DNA of 56,323 bases from the NCBI GenBank assembly GCA_004802705.1, contig SGPL01000184.1:1-56323 (forward strand). Direction: 5' to 3'. Positions 35,007-47,500 of the stretch are shown here, piece by piece. Source of the stretch: Bondarzewia mesenterica. Its lineage: Eukaryota; Basidiomycota; Agaricomycetes; Russulales; Bondarzewiaceae. The position numbers and the translations under genes were made by a program. A model generated the notes under the pieces. It did not search any database, had not been told where the DNA came from, and saw nothing but the letters and a program-made list of their open reading frames with translations. Numbering within the stretch: the stretch's first letter is position 1; each line of letters opens with the position of its first letter.

Positions 35007-36326
35007 ATGTCGAAAGCGTTGAGAGCAACGGTCAACTGCGATATGGGTGAGGTAAGCAAACTCAAGACTGCTCGATCGTTTCCTTTTCCGAACTTAAAAC
35101 GCGCATGGATGTTGAACGTTCGACTATGCGTGTATCCAGGGATATTCACTCTACTCTATGGTAAATACACCATTTTCTTGAAGTTCATAGTCTTCCAGAC
35201 GACACCACTATCGAATAATTTCAGGGAGATGATGAAGCACTGATGAAAACGATCCATCTTGCTAACATCGCATGCGGATTTCACGCATCGTATGCGCTCC
35301 GTTTTTCAATCATCTCAGGTCTAGATTGATAACGTCTTGTACAGCGACTTCACCATCATGGATCAGACGGTTCGATTGGCCAAGTCTCATAAAGTTATTA
35401 TTGGTGCGCACCCTTCCCTGCCCGATCGGCAGGGGTTTGGACGGCGTGAGATGGCCATAGAGCCAGTAAGTCCGCGATCAGCATAAAAAGATACCAACCC
35501 GCTGCTAAATTCTGTTTTAACGAATCCATCCTCTTCGATTACACATAGGACGAGCTTGCGGCTTGCTTCACGTACCAGGTTGGAGCGCTGTGTGGCTTTC
35601 TCACGACTCATGGATTGCCTCTGAATCATGTATGCTGCTATGATCATTCATTCCTTAACACTTTTGATCAATTTGTTTTAGATTAAGCCTCACGGCGCCA
35701 TCTATGGCCAAACAGCCCGCGACCCTGCCTTGGCTCGCGCGACCGTCTCCGTTGCACGAGCATTCGCCGGCTATGGGACCTCGTCAGGCGTGGCATTCAT
35801 GGGTCTTGCAGGAACGGAACACCAGAAAGCTGCCGCAGAAGCTGGCATACCTTTCATAGCTGGTCGGTGATCTACAGCCTTTCTCTCGAATTGAAAGTAC
35901 CTAACCTACTGCGTATATCGGATTAAGAGTGGTTTGCCGACTTGAATTACAGCGCGGAGGGCAAGTTACTCATCACTAAGAAGCACGACCCCATATCCCT
36001 AGATGAGATCAGGCAACGGGTAGGTCTTCTTTGTTCTCTGGTCTATTTTCTGAAATCTTCACGGGAATGTCGTTTTGATACGCTTCAGGTCACCACTCTT
36101 CTTACATCACGCCAGATCACCACTACCTCAGGTCTTCTTCCTTTGACCACTGGTGTCGAGCAAGTTTCAATCTGCGTACATAGCGATACCCCCCGTGCGT
36201 CTATCGTCAATTTAAAACTATGAAACCATTGTATACTTACTAGTTCCCCGTCTGCAGGGCGCTCCGGAGATTGCTCACGTGGTCAAGTCACTTGTAGACG
36301 AACACAATGCTCGCGCTGATGTATGA
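35007..36326 (+). CDS. LamB/YcsF family protein (PxpA-like 5-oxoprolinase subunit A)
   Basis: In bacteria PxpA works with PxpB and PxpC to open 5-oxoproline to glutamate using ATP. The exons are 35007-35051, 35140-35160, 35225-35289, 35345-35465, 35549-35629, 35682-35862, 35928-36019, 36089-36194 and 36258-36326, giving 259 residues, the usual family length. Family landmarks: VNCDMGEG near the start, [70 protein letters not shown] and [19 protein letters not shown]. The C6 run at 36189-36194 must be one base shorter for the last intron to use its gtgcgt donor and stay in frame. It is divergent from the carboxylase gene, which supplies the other two partner domains. This is a bacterial-type enzyme class in a fungal, intron-rich setting. 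Confidence 0.88.
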
Positions 36327-37993
36327 TTCGATTTTCTCGACGTTAGGCATGGTTTATCAATTCGCTCCCGTTGTGAGAATGAGTGCAATCGTGGAACTGA
36401 CATATGCAACTTTATAAGAGCTTATGTAGGCTTTGTTAAATCCAGAAATGTGAATCCCTCGAAGTTCTTAACCCTCAACAATTTGCATCCCGATGATTGA
36501 TTGCCCCCGATTTTGGTCATCGTTATTTCTCCCTTATTTTTCATCTTGTGATTTTAGCGGTCACTGCCTGAGGTCATGAGAAGGCGACCCGACCCGTTGG
36601 CGGTTAGAATTTATTTCTCCATCTCTTAACCCCGAGAGAAGCGGGACAAGGAACGTATGGTCCGTTCACTGCCTGTTTTTTTTATTGTTTTGGGTGAGAC
36701 TAGGTGAGACTCCATAATTTACAGAAACGCGCATATGGCCGTGCGCAGCGATATCTCACCGGCGTAAATTCCGCTCGCTCTAGATAACTTCCGTGTACGT
36801 GTACGGATAACCATTACCTTCACGCACTAAAGCGTAATTACTCTCACAACTATTCGCGATAGATTTATTGCTCTTCCCCTGTGGATCCCCATCTTCCATG
36901 GCCTTCTGACCGTCATGGCCTGATGAATCGTGATTCATTCACTTAATGCCCCACACCAATGATCACTCAGTAACGCCATCGGCTGCTCCGTGTGATGGGT
37001 TTTGACGCTGACGTCCTTTCGTCCATGTCATATGCGCGACGCCACAGGTTCGCAAACACGATAGCCTAATACTTCATATGCGTTCAATCAGCGGCCGTGT
37101 CTATTTTGGTAAGTAGTGGACACGAGGTCAGTGAGAACATTCTTATTGATTCTCTTCCAACTCCGCTATATAATCCAAACTAGCAGCTGTTTTCCCCATT
37201 TTTCTTGTGAGCTGGTGGTCGATTAGTGATTGGTTCCGATCCGAGAAGCTGAGAGAGGAAGGATTTCTAACGGATGTGATACGAACTGGTATGCACGCCT
37301 ATGCACGCGTGGAACGCGTCTGCGAGACAGTACTACAGTACCTGGGCTCGAAGCTTGGAGAACACTGGTTATCGACGTCTTCGTCGATAAACACTCAGAA
37401 GTCGTATTTATAGGTGATCAATGATAGGTTGTTCGTAGTTACATGGCATGGATTTTCCAGCGGATCTAGTTGAAACAGAGTCTCCAGTGACTGAGGACGA
37501 AGCGCTCCCGACCGTCCAATGGAAGGTGTTGTGGAGCCTACTCTTTTTCTTCACTCAAAGTGACTCTGGCAGGGTCCCGCCGCAAGTGGTCGCATATGGT
37601 TACATGCATCCAGCTCTCCCTCGCCTCTTCCGACACACGTCTAAAACACTGTACCCCGTTTCTTGCACTTCGTCATGACTCGTGAGCGTATGTAAAAGTA
37701 CTTAGCCTGATACATTCAGGATGAAATGTTCCTGCGATAGTCGATAGTTTAAGCTATTTCCTCCTACGTCAAAACATACACACGGCGATTCTTTTGGCAC
37801 GATGAATTGCAAGGCAAGGGGTCACGTTTAGGAGGCCTGATACCATAAAAGGTAAATATGGAGGAATAGAGTTACGCGGAGGTAATAGAATGCGGGGGGA
37901 TCGTCGAGCTTCGTCGAGATCCGGATGCGCTACCAGGGCTGCATATAAGCAGTCCGCCCCGGCTGCATCTTGAAATCCAAGCAATAGCCTCCA
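36327..37993. other. Intergenic, no gene recognised
   Basis: 1.67 kb between PxpA and the first monooxygenase, both on the plus strand. The plus-strand frame 37207-37413 is open but has no recognisable domain and is overlapped by other frames. Apart from the direct-repeat copy at 36692 and a poly-T run at 36676-36683, nothing stands out. The last few hundred bases should contain the monooxygenase promoter. Confidence 0.4.
36692..36711 (+). repeat. GGGTGAGACTAGGTGAGACT, copy 2 of a flanking direct repeat
   Basis: Direct repeat partner of 34661-34680, 366 bp past the PxpA stop codon. The two differing bases are both C to T. Confidence 0.5.
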
Positions 37994-39804
37994 ATGCAGC
38001 AGCAGCAGCAAACACCATACATTCCCCCGGCCTTCGCCATCCACACTATACCCCTCGACCCTGTCCCTCCTCTCCATGCAGGTCGCAAAGCAGCATGCTC
38101 GTTGCGCATCGTCATCGTAGGATGTGGCCTCGGAGGGCTCGCTGCAGCACATACGCTCGCCCACGCTGGGCACCGCATCACGCTCCTCGAATCCGCACTC
38201 GCGCTTGGTGACGTCGGTGCAGGCATCCAGGTCTCGCCCAACGCGACACGCCTACTCTTGAGGTGGGGGCTCGGCTCTGCCCTGTCCGCGACGGCTGTGC
38301 GCCCGGAGGCGATTGCATTCAGGAGATACGATACCGGAGAGAAGGTTGGCTTTACGAAGTGGGGAGATGACATGGATAAATCCCACGGCGCNCCATACTT
38401 CCATGTGCATAGGGCTGACTACCACGCCATGCTGCTTCGACTCGCACTTGCGGCTTCGGGAGTGCAGCTTCGGCTCGGGGCGACAGTCGTGGGTGTCGAG
38501 CCCGATCCTGCGACGAAGGGGGGGCCACACGTAGTGCTCGCGTCTGGGGAGACCATCCGAGGAGACCTGATCGTGGGTGCGGATGGCGTCAAGAGTATGT
38601 TGCAGGCAGTCGTGACCGGCAAGTCAAGCGCTCCACGAGCGACCGGTGATGCAGCGTACAGGGCAATCATACCTACTGATGTGATGCTGAAGGATCCCGA
38701 GTTGAGGCCATTTGTGGAGAACCCCGAGATGACTGCGTGGATGGCTCCTGGGAGACATCTGATGGCGTATAACATCGTAGGTCGGAATCCTCGTTTATTT
38801 GTGCAGCGCAACAACGGATTTTTTGACAGCGAGGGAAGAAAGAATACAACTTGGTTTTGTTGCATCCGGACGACGGTTCTGTCGAATCATGGACGGCCGC
38901 AGGCAGCGCTGACAAGATGCGGAAAGAATTCGCAGATTTTGAGCCAAGGTAGCCGAGCTGCTTGAGACTCGCCGATTTCCTGCTGAAGACGACCTTTAGA
39001 GTACAAAAGCTTCTTTCATATGTCCAGTCAACTCTGAAATGGAGATTGATGGACAGACAGGCGCTCGATACCTGGATCCACCCTAAAGGACGTGTCGTCC
39101 TGCTGGGTGATGCATGCCATCCAATGCTGGTTAGTATTACCCCCAAAACACGTTGTAATTCATCTGATGGTTTGTGATTAATGGTTCCACAGCCGTACCG
39201 AGCTCAAGGTGCCGCCATGGCCATCGAGGACGCTGGAGTTCTAGGCGGCCTTTTATCGCATCTCTCATCCATCGAGCAATTACCTGTCCTCCTCAAGGCC
39301 TATCAGGATCTGCGGTGCGTCGACGATGCTGCTGACCAGCTTCTGCGATCGGGTTTACGGAAACTCGTCGAGATGTATCTGACGTGCGCCTCGGCGATTG
39401 CAGAGGTCCCGGCAACGACATCTTTCCGTGTTTTCGAACGCCACCCGTATCCCTATCACCTGTCTAGCCTCTTTCAAGCAAATGTGCTGACGGTTATTGA
39501 ATTGGTTAGATTGCATCGCACAAGCGATGCACAGGAACAATCGTGTCTAAACCGGATCATATTTCACTTGCCTGATGGGCCTGAGCAGCGGGCGCGCGAC
39601 ACGGCGATGCGCAGGGCGATGGAAGCAGAGTCAGCTACTGCCGCAGAATCGATGGCGGGGAACCCAAATCAATGGGCCGATCCGCAAAAGAACGAAAAAC
39701 AGTTCTCGTACGATGCGGATGGGCAGGTGCAGGAGTGGTGGGAGAACACTGGTAGAACACTGTTGGAGGAGGCGAAACGGGACAAAGCGAAGGCGAAGCT
39801 TTAA
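37994..39804 (+). CDS. FAD-dependent monooxygenase, salicylate-hydroxylase-like, copy 1
   Basis: Class A flavoprotein hydroxylase, expected to use NAD(P)H and oxygen on an aromatic or related substrate. Four exons (37994-38776, 38830-38948, 39000-39129, 39193-39804) give 547 residues. The FAD-binding loop VIVGCGLGGLAAAHTLAHAG lies at about 40-59; LIVGADGVKSML is the DG motif; VVLLGDACHPMLPYRAQGAA is the second FAD motif, with GD intact. An unusual 36-residue N-terminal extension begins with five glutamines; no later ATG precedes the FAD loop, so the start is forced. The C-terminal about 150 residues after LGGLLSHLSS are less conserved and end in WW-containing EWWENTG. One N lies at 38392. It is a neighbour of the PxpA/carboxylase pair and, further off, of the reductases; the substrate is unknown. 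Confidence 0.87.
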
Positions 39805-42432
39805 GCGCCTCCACTTCTTGCGATTCATTTCTACGGGGTTCTCGTCTGCTCTTTCTTGGATATTGGATACTGTAAACCCTCGTGTACGATCTGCTGCGTC
39901 CTGTATGTATCGATTTCGAGTTCAATACACGGTCAAACGAATATTAAAACATACCTGGAACGGAAGTGTCCTTAGTCGGTCGAATGGATCGGATGGCGTT
40001 AAGAGGCTAGGTGAGTTGAAATTGCCATCGCGAAAAAGGATGAATGTCAAAAGTCACGGGAGCCAGAAAAAAGTGTAGAGTTATGTCAATGCTTCGATCG
40101 TTGCGAAAAGAATTTGGACGAAGACAGACGAAAAATGTCAGTTGAAGGTAAAGGTATCTCATGCGATATGCCTGATTTATGTTGTCCTGTTACCGCACTC
40201 AACGACGCCAGAAAAAGCAAATTTCCAGAGGCAAGTCCAAAGATGAGGCGAAAACCTAGCCAGACATCCACATGTACATCAATAGACCGACAGGAATGCC
40301 AAAACTGCCCATGATTCCACTTGACAGTCCGGATGTGCTAAGGCGCACGACATAATGGCATCTGCTGAACTTGCCGAACTCCCTTCGGACGAACCCCAAA
40401 AAATGAGCATCCTGTTCCAGAAGTTCCATGTCTGTTCCCCGAGTCAGCGACACCTTTCACATTGATCACCCGTTCCACGCCTAATGGTGCGCAGAGCCGT
40501 TCCTGACGCAGTGACACCTGACATTCTGGTCGGGTCGAAATGTGCGGTCGTCGTGAAAATTGATGACGAGCTACATCCAGCGTCTCCTAAGGTGGCAGCA
40601 GATATTGTGCAGCAAATGGGCAGGGAGAGGAAAGACGGAGATGGCGACGATAGGATCCAAGGGAATGAAAGAGGTGACGCTGGGAAGACGAGACTGAAGA
40701 AGGAAGTCGAAGAAGGAAGCTGTGGGTAAATGAGAGTTTCAGGATTTACAGAGACTATGCTATGCATGAACGCACGAAACATTAGAGGCAAGCGTCTGAG
40801 CGATATAAGAAAAAAAGAAAGACAATGATGTCTTTGAGACGCACCGGGCAATCTTGGGGAGAGCGATGTGCAGTCGAACTGCAGCGGGCATGCACGATAT
40901 CTGAGAGGAAAAGAGGTATGGTATACATACCGGCAGCTCAGAGGAGTCAATCAGCCATACTAGGAATCCGGGTTGGGATTGCAAGCAAACAAAGAAGGCG
41001 ACAAATCTTTATTGAAGACAGATGTACGATGGTACCCCGAGGCGAGTCAGGATGTCCGAAAGTAAGCAAGAAGAGATTAGGATATCGATAAAATGATTGA
41101 TTCGTGGGTTGAAGAGTATGGTGGAAGGGGGTGGTAGGGGAAGAGCAAAGGAAAAGTGTGACAGACGGGCCGCTCTGCAGGCTTATATAGGATCTGGCGA
41201 GCGTTGCCCCAGGAGAATGGTGAGCGAATTTCGCTGCCACTGCGGCGCCGGAAATTGGGGCACAATTGACTCATGTCCCGGGCTCAGCGCATTTGGCTCT
41301 TTGTAAAATTCTAGCCTGCTCGTGAAGAAGGGATTTATTATGTACTGTTTCACAGACGTAAGTGAACCTGAAAAGTACTCATAAATAATCGAAGGTGGTG
41401 AACCAACTGCTACGGTGTGGCCGGGACTCTTCTCAATATGCGGCAAGGACCTTGCCGGAGGAGCGGTGAGCCAATTAAGCCGCAGCGGGCTTGCAAACGC
41501 TTTCCGAACGCTTTCCGACTTTTGGCCCCGCGAGAGAAACCGGTCAGCTCGCTTCAGCCATATTCGTTCGTATCTACTTACCTTTGCTTCAGGCCATCGT
41601 TTCTGGTACATTACTGCTCTGGCATCATTCGAGCTATCGCCTGCCCCGGCAAATCTGTCAATGTTATACCTGAACTGCCTATTGTAACCCGGAATTAGTG
41701 CAAAATAATGCTGACCACCGAAAATCTTCCGCCGGTTCCATACGCGTTTGTCCTTTGTTGTCCTCTGATCTGTGGCATGTTTCCGGTTTGTTTCCTTCGA
41801 ACAGGCCATCAGTTTATTCAGGCATGGCTTTTTTTTTCGGATTTCGTGTATCTCACTTAGTGACTGGCAACAACTCTTTTTGGCAGGCTGGCAATACCCC
41901 GTTCATTAATATGGTCATCTATTGTGAGTCGCAGTAATCTTTTAACTATCAGTGTTGTTTGCGCTGTCTAACATCCGAGATTTTTTTGAATTTTGGATGT
42001 CAGGGGGTGCTTGTCAAGAGACGAAATAATCATTGAAAAAATGGATTGCAGACAAATTATCCAGGTTTGGACGTCTCTCTCTGGTCTAGATCGGCGCAAG
42101 CTGTATCATACGTGCTTACCAAAAGATGGTGGAGATCCCGACTGCATGGGACCCGGGCAATCGGCTTCTGGTGCCAAGTCAAGCGTCGGGATCTAGAAAA
42201 TTAATGTGTTCTCGTCGCTGTGAAAAGTTTTTTTTTGTTCCTCTACCCCTTCCATAGATCGGTCCGGAAAGAGGAGATGTGTATAATCTCAACGCTATGG
42301 CGTGTCCTGCACTGCTTCAGAAGCCGGGCTATATAATGCTTATCCCAGTTTCTGAACACCAGTTGCCCTCTGCCCTTGAGTCGCAGTCGCTCCACGGTTG
42401 TTTAGCCGTTCCTTTGCAGATTTTTCGCCATC
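39805..42432. other. Gene-poor 2.6 kb, no gene recognised
   Basis: Between the monooxygenase stop and the copper transporter start, many short frames overlap on both strands with no recognisable motif or consistent splice sites. Oligo-T and oligo-A tracts (41829-41836, 42227-42236) occur. The region may hold untranslated sequence and regulatory DNA; I cannot name anything in it. Confidence 0.4.
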
Positions 42433-43283
42433 ATGGACATGTCCGGATCCACAAGCTCGCATGCCTGCAAGATTTCTATGTTATGGAATTGGTACTGAGA
42501 ATTCATTGCTCTTGGTCCTTGGGTGGTCCTTCACCCTATATCCACAGGTACACGGTTGATGCCTGCTTCGTCTCCTCTCAATGGCACGTTCGATCCAAGG
42601 GTGAGCGTCCATTGTTTCCGCTCCCTCTCAGCCGAGTACTCACATCTGACAACGTAGGCGGTTATGCCGGGACTATTATCGGGGTATTCTTCATCGTTGT
42701 TGTCCTCGAAGCCTTCCGCCGCCTCGCGCGCGAATATGACCGCCGACTTTTGACTGAACGCAAGGGAAATAATTTTGGATCTCGGGACAGCATCAATAAA
42801 CAGCCTTCCAATGAATATGTTGTACGCTTCCGGTGCGCAATACTGATCATTTATCTCACCTGTTGCCTGATTGCTCAGCTTTGTTTCCTTTGCAGTCCTA
42901 CTTTGAAACAGCAAGCCATTCGCAGCTTCTTCCACTTCGTGCAGTTCTCCGCTGGCTACCTCCTCATGCTGATGGCTATGTAAATTCTGTTCCACAGTTC
43001 ATACTGTGCTGTTGCTCATCGAGGTATATCTAGGTACTACAATGGAGGAGTCATTTTCGCTATATTCGTATGCCTTTCTCTCTTGTACACTCTGGCACAT
43101 AGCACTGAGTGCACTGTCTCCAGATCGGTAGCTTTGTGGGATTTTTCTTGTCTGACGTGAGTCGCTGCACTCATTGGCATGATTCCATGGCTGATTGAAT
43201 AGGGATCAGTGGGATACAATCGGCGAAGTCAGTACGATAGGCGGCAATGGCCGCTGTTGCTGAGAAGAACGGCTCCAATCTGA
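42433..43283 (+). CDS. Ctr-family copper transporter
   Basis: Trimeric Cu(I) transporter of plasma or vacuolar membrane. Seven exons (42433-42491, 42548-42600, 42658-42832, 42896-42979, 43034-43067, 43124-43156, 43203-43283) keep one frame and give 172 residues. The N-terminus MDMSGSTSSHACKISMLWNW has few methionines, more like Ctr2-type than high-affinity Ctr1-type proteins. Helix 1 is preceded by DACFVSSQWHVRSKG, typical of fungal Ctr proteins. After a charged loop, helix 2 follows RSFFHFVQFSAGYLLMLMAM with the Mx3M copper-selectivity pattern, and helix 3 contains GSFVG, the conserved GxxxG. The last exon (basic, ending RRTAPI) is the least certain. The gene sits between the monooxygenase and the second reductase; a functional link is not evident, although some oxidases need copper. 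Confidence 0.87.
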
Positions 43284-44518
43284 TTCTAGCGCCTCTTCGG
43301 GACAAGTCGCTCATCTTTTCTTTTGTCTTTACGTTAATCGCAATTCGCCTTCGGCCCAATCGGCGCATTGATGCGAAAAACATGATATCGGTGGGGTCCT
43401 GCCAGTCCACGCGACTCTTTCCTCTGTGCTGAATACAAAGATATTTTTGTGAGACTTAGACAAGAATAGCCACGCCTGCCTCCAGTCAACCGTCATTATA
43501 CCCGGCCGAATTCATAGAAAGTTGAAACCTTTCTTCTGTCCACGCTGCTGAGATCGGAGCAGGGTGCATGGTTTCATCTGGTTCATCTTCTCTTGCGGTA
43601 TTAATACACAGATACCGTTGTTTTAACCGTTGGTATGCGCGGGGTGTTCCAAGCAAGAGGGGAGCTGGGGAGCTCAAAGTTTTCGCCGCTTTCACTCTTC
43701 GAGTTTCGGGAGCACTTTCAAGCTCGTGATGCACCTGTGGCATAACACCATCACATTACGCAGCGGGGCAGAGCTCAGACAAGAAAATCCTGAGGCACAA
43801 AGTCTGATCGCTCAACGATGACAACTGACTACCCTGCCCTAGGAAGACCAGGCAGATCGCGATGCACCCTGGCCTACCCTGGCGCGCCAAGTTCCCCTCG
43901 CTCCTGGGTGCAGGAATTCCCGCCTCTCCCCATCGATCGCTGTCCGACGCGTATCGCCACATCTCGTGAACGGCGACTACGACAACCCCTCCTCCCATCA
44001 CACATACCCGTGAATTTTATCTTGCACGATATAGGAATTCAATAGAATTTAGATAATGTTATTGACAAGGCAGAAGTAGCACTAGACACCGCCAGATGTT
44101 GTCGGCACATTGTGGATTTTTCCTCGTCGCTGTCTTCGATGATGTGTATGCTTAATACTTGGTTGTACTAAGTACCAGCGCGCTCCGAGCACACCCAGGA
44201 GTCTCAGTTATTCCCACGCAACGGCATAATATCCGGAGGCAAAGGCGGAGCACTACTACTTACTCACCTGCATATGGGTGACTACATAGAACCACACGCA
44301 TTGCAACATGCTGCGACACGAGTACTTGGTAGCACTTGGACACAAAGTATGTATGTATGTCAGTAGTAGTCAGGTGTCATGCGCGCGCCTGCATCGTATA
44401 AGGTCAGCATACGGACCTGATTCACTTCGACCTCCATCTTTAATCAGCTTGCTAATGGAAGCATGGCAGGTCTTGATATAGGGCAGCTTGGAGCGCAGGA
44501 GACTTCTTCCCAGCCCCC
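43284..44518. other. Intergenic with promoter of the second reductase
   Basis: 1.2 kb between the copper transporter stop and the second reductase start. Contains a short tatgtatgtatg microsatellite (44346-44358) and an imperfect inverted repeat CGGTAT...ATACCG at 43596-43617. No coding frame is convincing. Confidence 0.45.
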
Positions 44519-47500
44519 ATGTCGAAGTTCACTATTCCTCCCCTCATCCCGACCCCGCAAGCGGCCAACTGCCCAACATTCCGTCCCCCACCCGTCGACG
44601 GTACTCGGACTGTACCAGAATTCTTCGAATTCAATGCGGAGCATAACCCAGAGCATCCTTTATTCATATACCCAGACGGAGAGAATGGTACCAAGACTAT
44701 TTGTTACCCGGAGGCATGGAGGATGATCAAGAGGACGGCCAAGATCGTCCATGGATACCACAAACTCACAGAGGATAGGTACGTCGCGCAGGAGGGTATT
44801 CGACCAAAAGATCAGCCCCCCACCGTTGGCATACTCGCCGTTTCAGGTACGTGCTTAGTCTGTTTGCGTCTCGGTTCTCTGTCCAGATATTGTAATGTCC
44901 CACGTCACATTCACAGACAACGTCAGTTTCTTCTCAATGCTGGTTGGCACCATGCGACTTGGTATTGTGCCGTTCAGCATCTCTCCGCGTAATTCCCCCG
45001 TCGCCGTCGCGCATCTTATCAGCAAGACGCATGTTATACAGCTCTTCGTTAGCCCCGATCCAGCAATGCAGCGTCTTGCGGCCGAATCCCTGAAATTACT
45101 AGAGAAAGATGGTATTCACGTCGATATACTCCCAATGATCCAATATCATCAGGTATCTGATGCAAGCGAGCTGGCGATGCAGGAGGATTTGAATATGCAG
45201 TTTGACAAGCTGGAGCTCGATAACACAGCGGTCATGCTGCATTCGTCAGGTATGTCTCACCATGCGATCTATATCGCCTTTTTCATGTTCAAATAAACCA
45301 AACCAAGGAAGCACTTCGTTCCCGAAACCGATCAGAATCTCTCACCGTACTTTTCTTCAGTATACAATGCTTCCCTGTGCGCGTCTCACCCAACTAGTAT
45401 GCATGATGAAGTCCGGTTAAATGATCACTTTTCAGCCTTCGGGGAAGTTGACCTCTGTGGCACTGTCTTGGGAATACATCCAGTCCCACTTTTTCGTAGG
45501 TCTTATGTTCGTAAAGCTGCCCGCTCAATACCTAACACATCATGCACATTGCAGATGGGATGGGTCTTGTGAACATTACCTGGAGCGTAAGCAGTTTTTC
45601 TTTGCCTTCCAGTTCAATGCCATCAAACATAATGCATAGTGCACGAGTGGTATCATTATGGGTTCTTACAAGCCATCCTCACCGCCCACTCTCGCGACGC
45701 CTGAAAATTATTTGGAAGCGGTTATCGCGACGAAAAGCTCGGTACTCTTCTGTGTGCCGTCTTTCGTTGAGGCGAGTACGGCTTTCATGCGTCTTGCTCC
45801 TCATCTCACATCACGCTCTGCATAGGCATGGTTCAATAATCCTGTCAACATACCTGCGATGAAGTCTCTTCGCGCTATCGTGTTCTCAGGTGCACCGCTC
45901 AACAAAGAGATCGGCGATGCGCTGGTCAAGATGGGCGTAGTGCTCGTCCCATTCTACGCAACGTGAGCTTACGATCGTTGAGGTTCACTTTTGCTGTTGG
46001 CCTCACCATCATCTAGGACGGAGATTGGATGTTTCAGCATGACCATCCCAGCAAAGGTGCCGCATGTCGATGAATGGGAATATTTCCAAATTACGTCGAA
46101 TCTCAACGTTGAAATGCTCCCTCAGGAGGGCTCAGACGACATCTCCGAGGCTACTATCATCGTGCGTTTATCTATTGATTGCACAAACTTTAGTTATTGA
46201 GGACCGATCGATAAGATAGGACAGTCCATACTATAATCCAAATGTACTCAATGCAGCAACAAGCGATGGACGGCGTGTGTACAGGACTAGCGATCTGCTG
46301 CAGCAGCATCCCCGTGACCCAACGCGATGGAGAGTATTTGGTCGGGCGGACGATCAGCTGATGCTGTCCACTGGCGAAAAGGTGCTTCAAATACCTGCTC
46401 ATACGTTTTAATCACAACTGACGTAGTGGAAATCGGGCAGACGAATCCTGGACCATTAGGTAGGCGAAACAGTTGAAAGGTACTGTGCTACGTGATATAC
46501 TTAGGACTGCAGAGGCAATTTTGGCGCAAGATCCTCATATCGCCTCTGTGCTTATGTTTGGGCGAGGGCGATTTCAAAATGGCGTTTTGATCGACCCGAG
46601 GAAAGAATTCAATTTCAATCCTAAGGATGAGCAGAAGTTGATTGAGTTCAGAAATAAAATCTGGTGAGTTCCTCGAAGATCCTGAAATCTTTGATGAATC
46701 AAACAAATGGAACTAGGCCAACGGTTGAAAGGCTCAACCAATTCGCTCCAGCTCATTCAAGATTATTCAAAGAGGTTCGTCTACGTCAGCTGAGTATCCT
46801 TTGCTGCCTATATTCATGAATAGTCATGGTTTGTTAGATGATTATTGTAGCGGATCCGTCGAAACCTTTTGAATATACCCCCAAGGGCACGCCGCGGCGC
46901 CATGTTGTCATCAAAGCGTATGACCCCGAAATCGAGGCGCTCTACAAGGCCGTGACTGACTCGTCGCAGACTGGTATCCCCGCCCCGGAAAAGTGGACGG
47001 AGAGTGCGACGCTGGTGTTTGTGCGCTCAGCCGTGGAGAAGGTGATGAAGAGATCACTGAGAGATAACGATGACATTTTTCAAGAAGGATGCGACAGGTT
47101 CGTTGACTTGATTTCTGCTATTTACGGGTTACACAAATGACCGTGTCCCTTAGCTTGCAAGCCACGTGGATCAAGAACACAATACTTCATGCATTGCGCG
47201 AGTCAACCAATATTTCGCCCCACGGCCTCCCAAACAACTTTGTCTACAGCAACCCCACGATTGCATCTCTCACCATCTTTGTCATCAAATTGTTTTTGCA
47301 GGACGTCGGAGAGCGCAACGAGCTGGGCGAGAAAGCGCAATCTATGGTAAAGATGCTGGCCAAATATGTTTCCGGATTCCCAGCGCATAAGCCTACCCCA
47401 GGTGTAGCAGATGCGGCTAGCCCTGATGAAGTTGTACTCTTGACAGGCTCGACAGGCCGATTGGGCTGTCACATTCTAGCTCAGCTTGTCGCGAGATCTT

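Noticed and set aside
40444..40950. Minus-strand 168-codon open frame
   Set aside because: No recognisable domain, overlapped by other frames, and no splice context; probably chance.
44346..44358. tatgtatgtatg microsatellite
   Set aside because: Only about three units; not informative.
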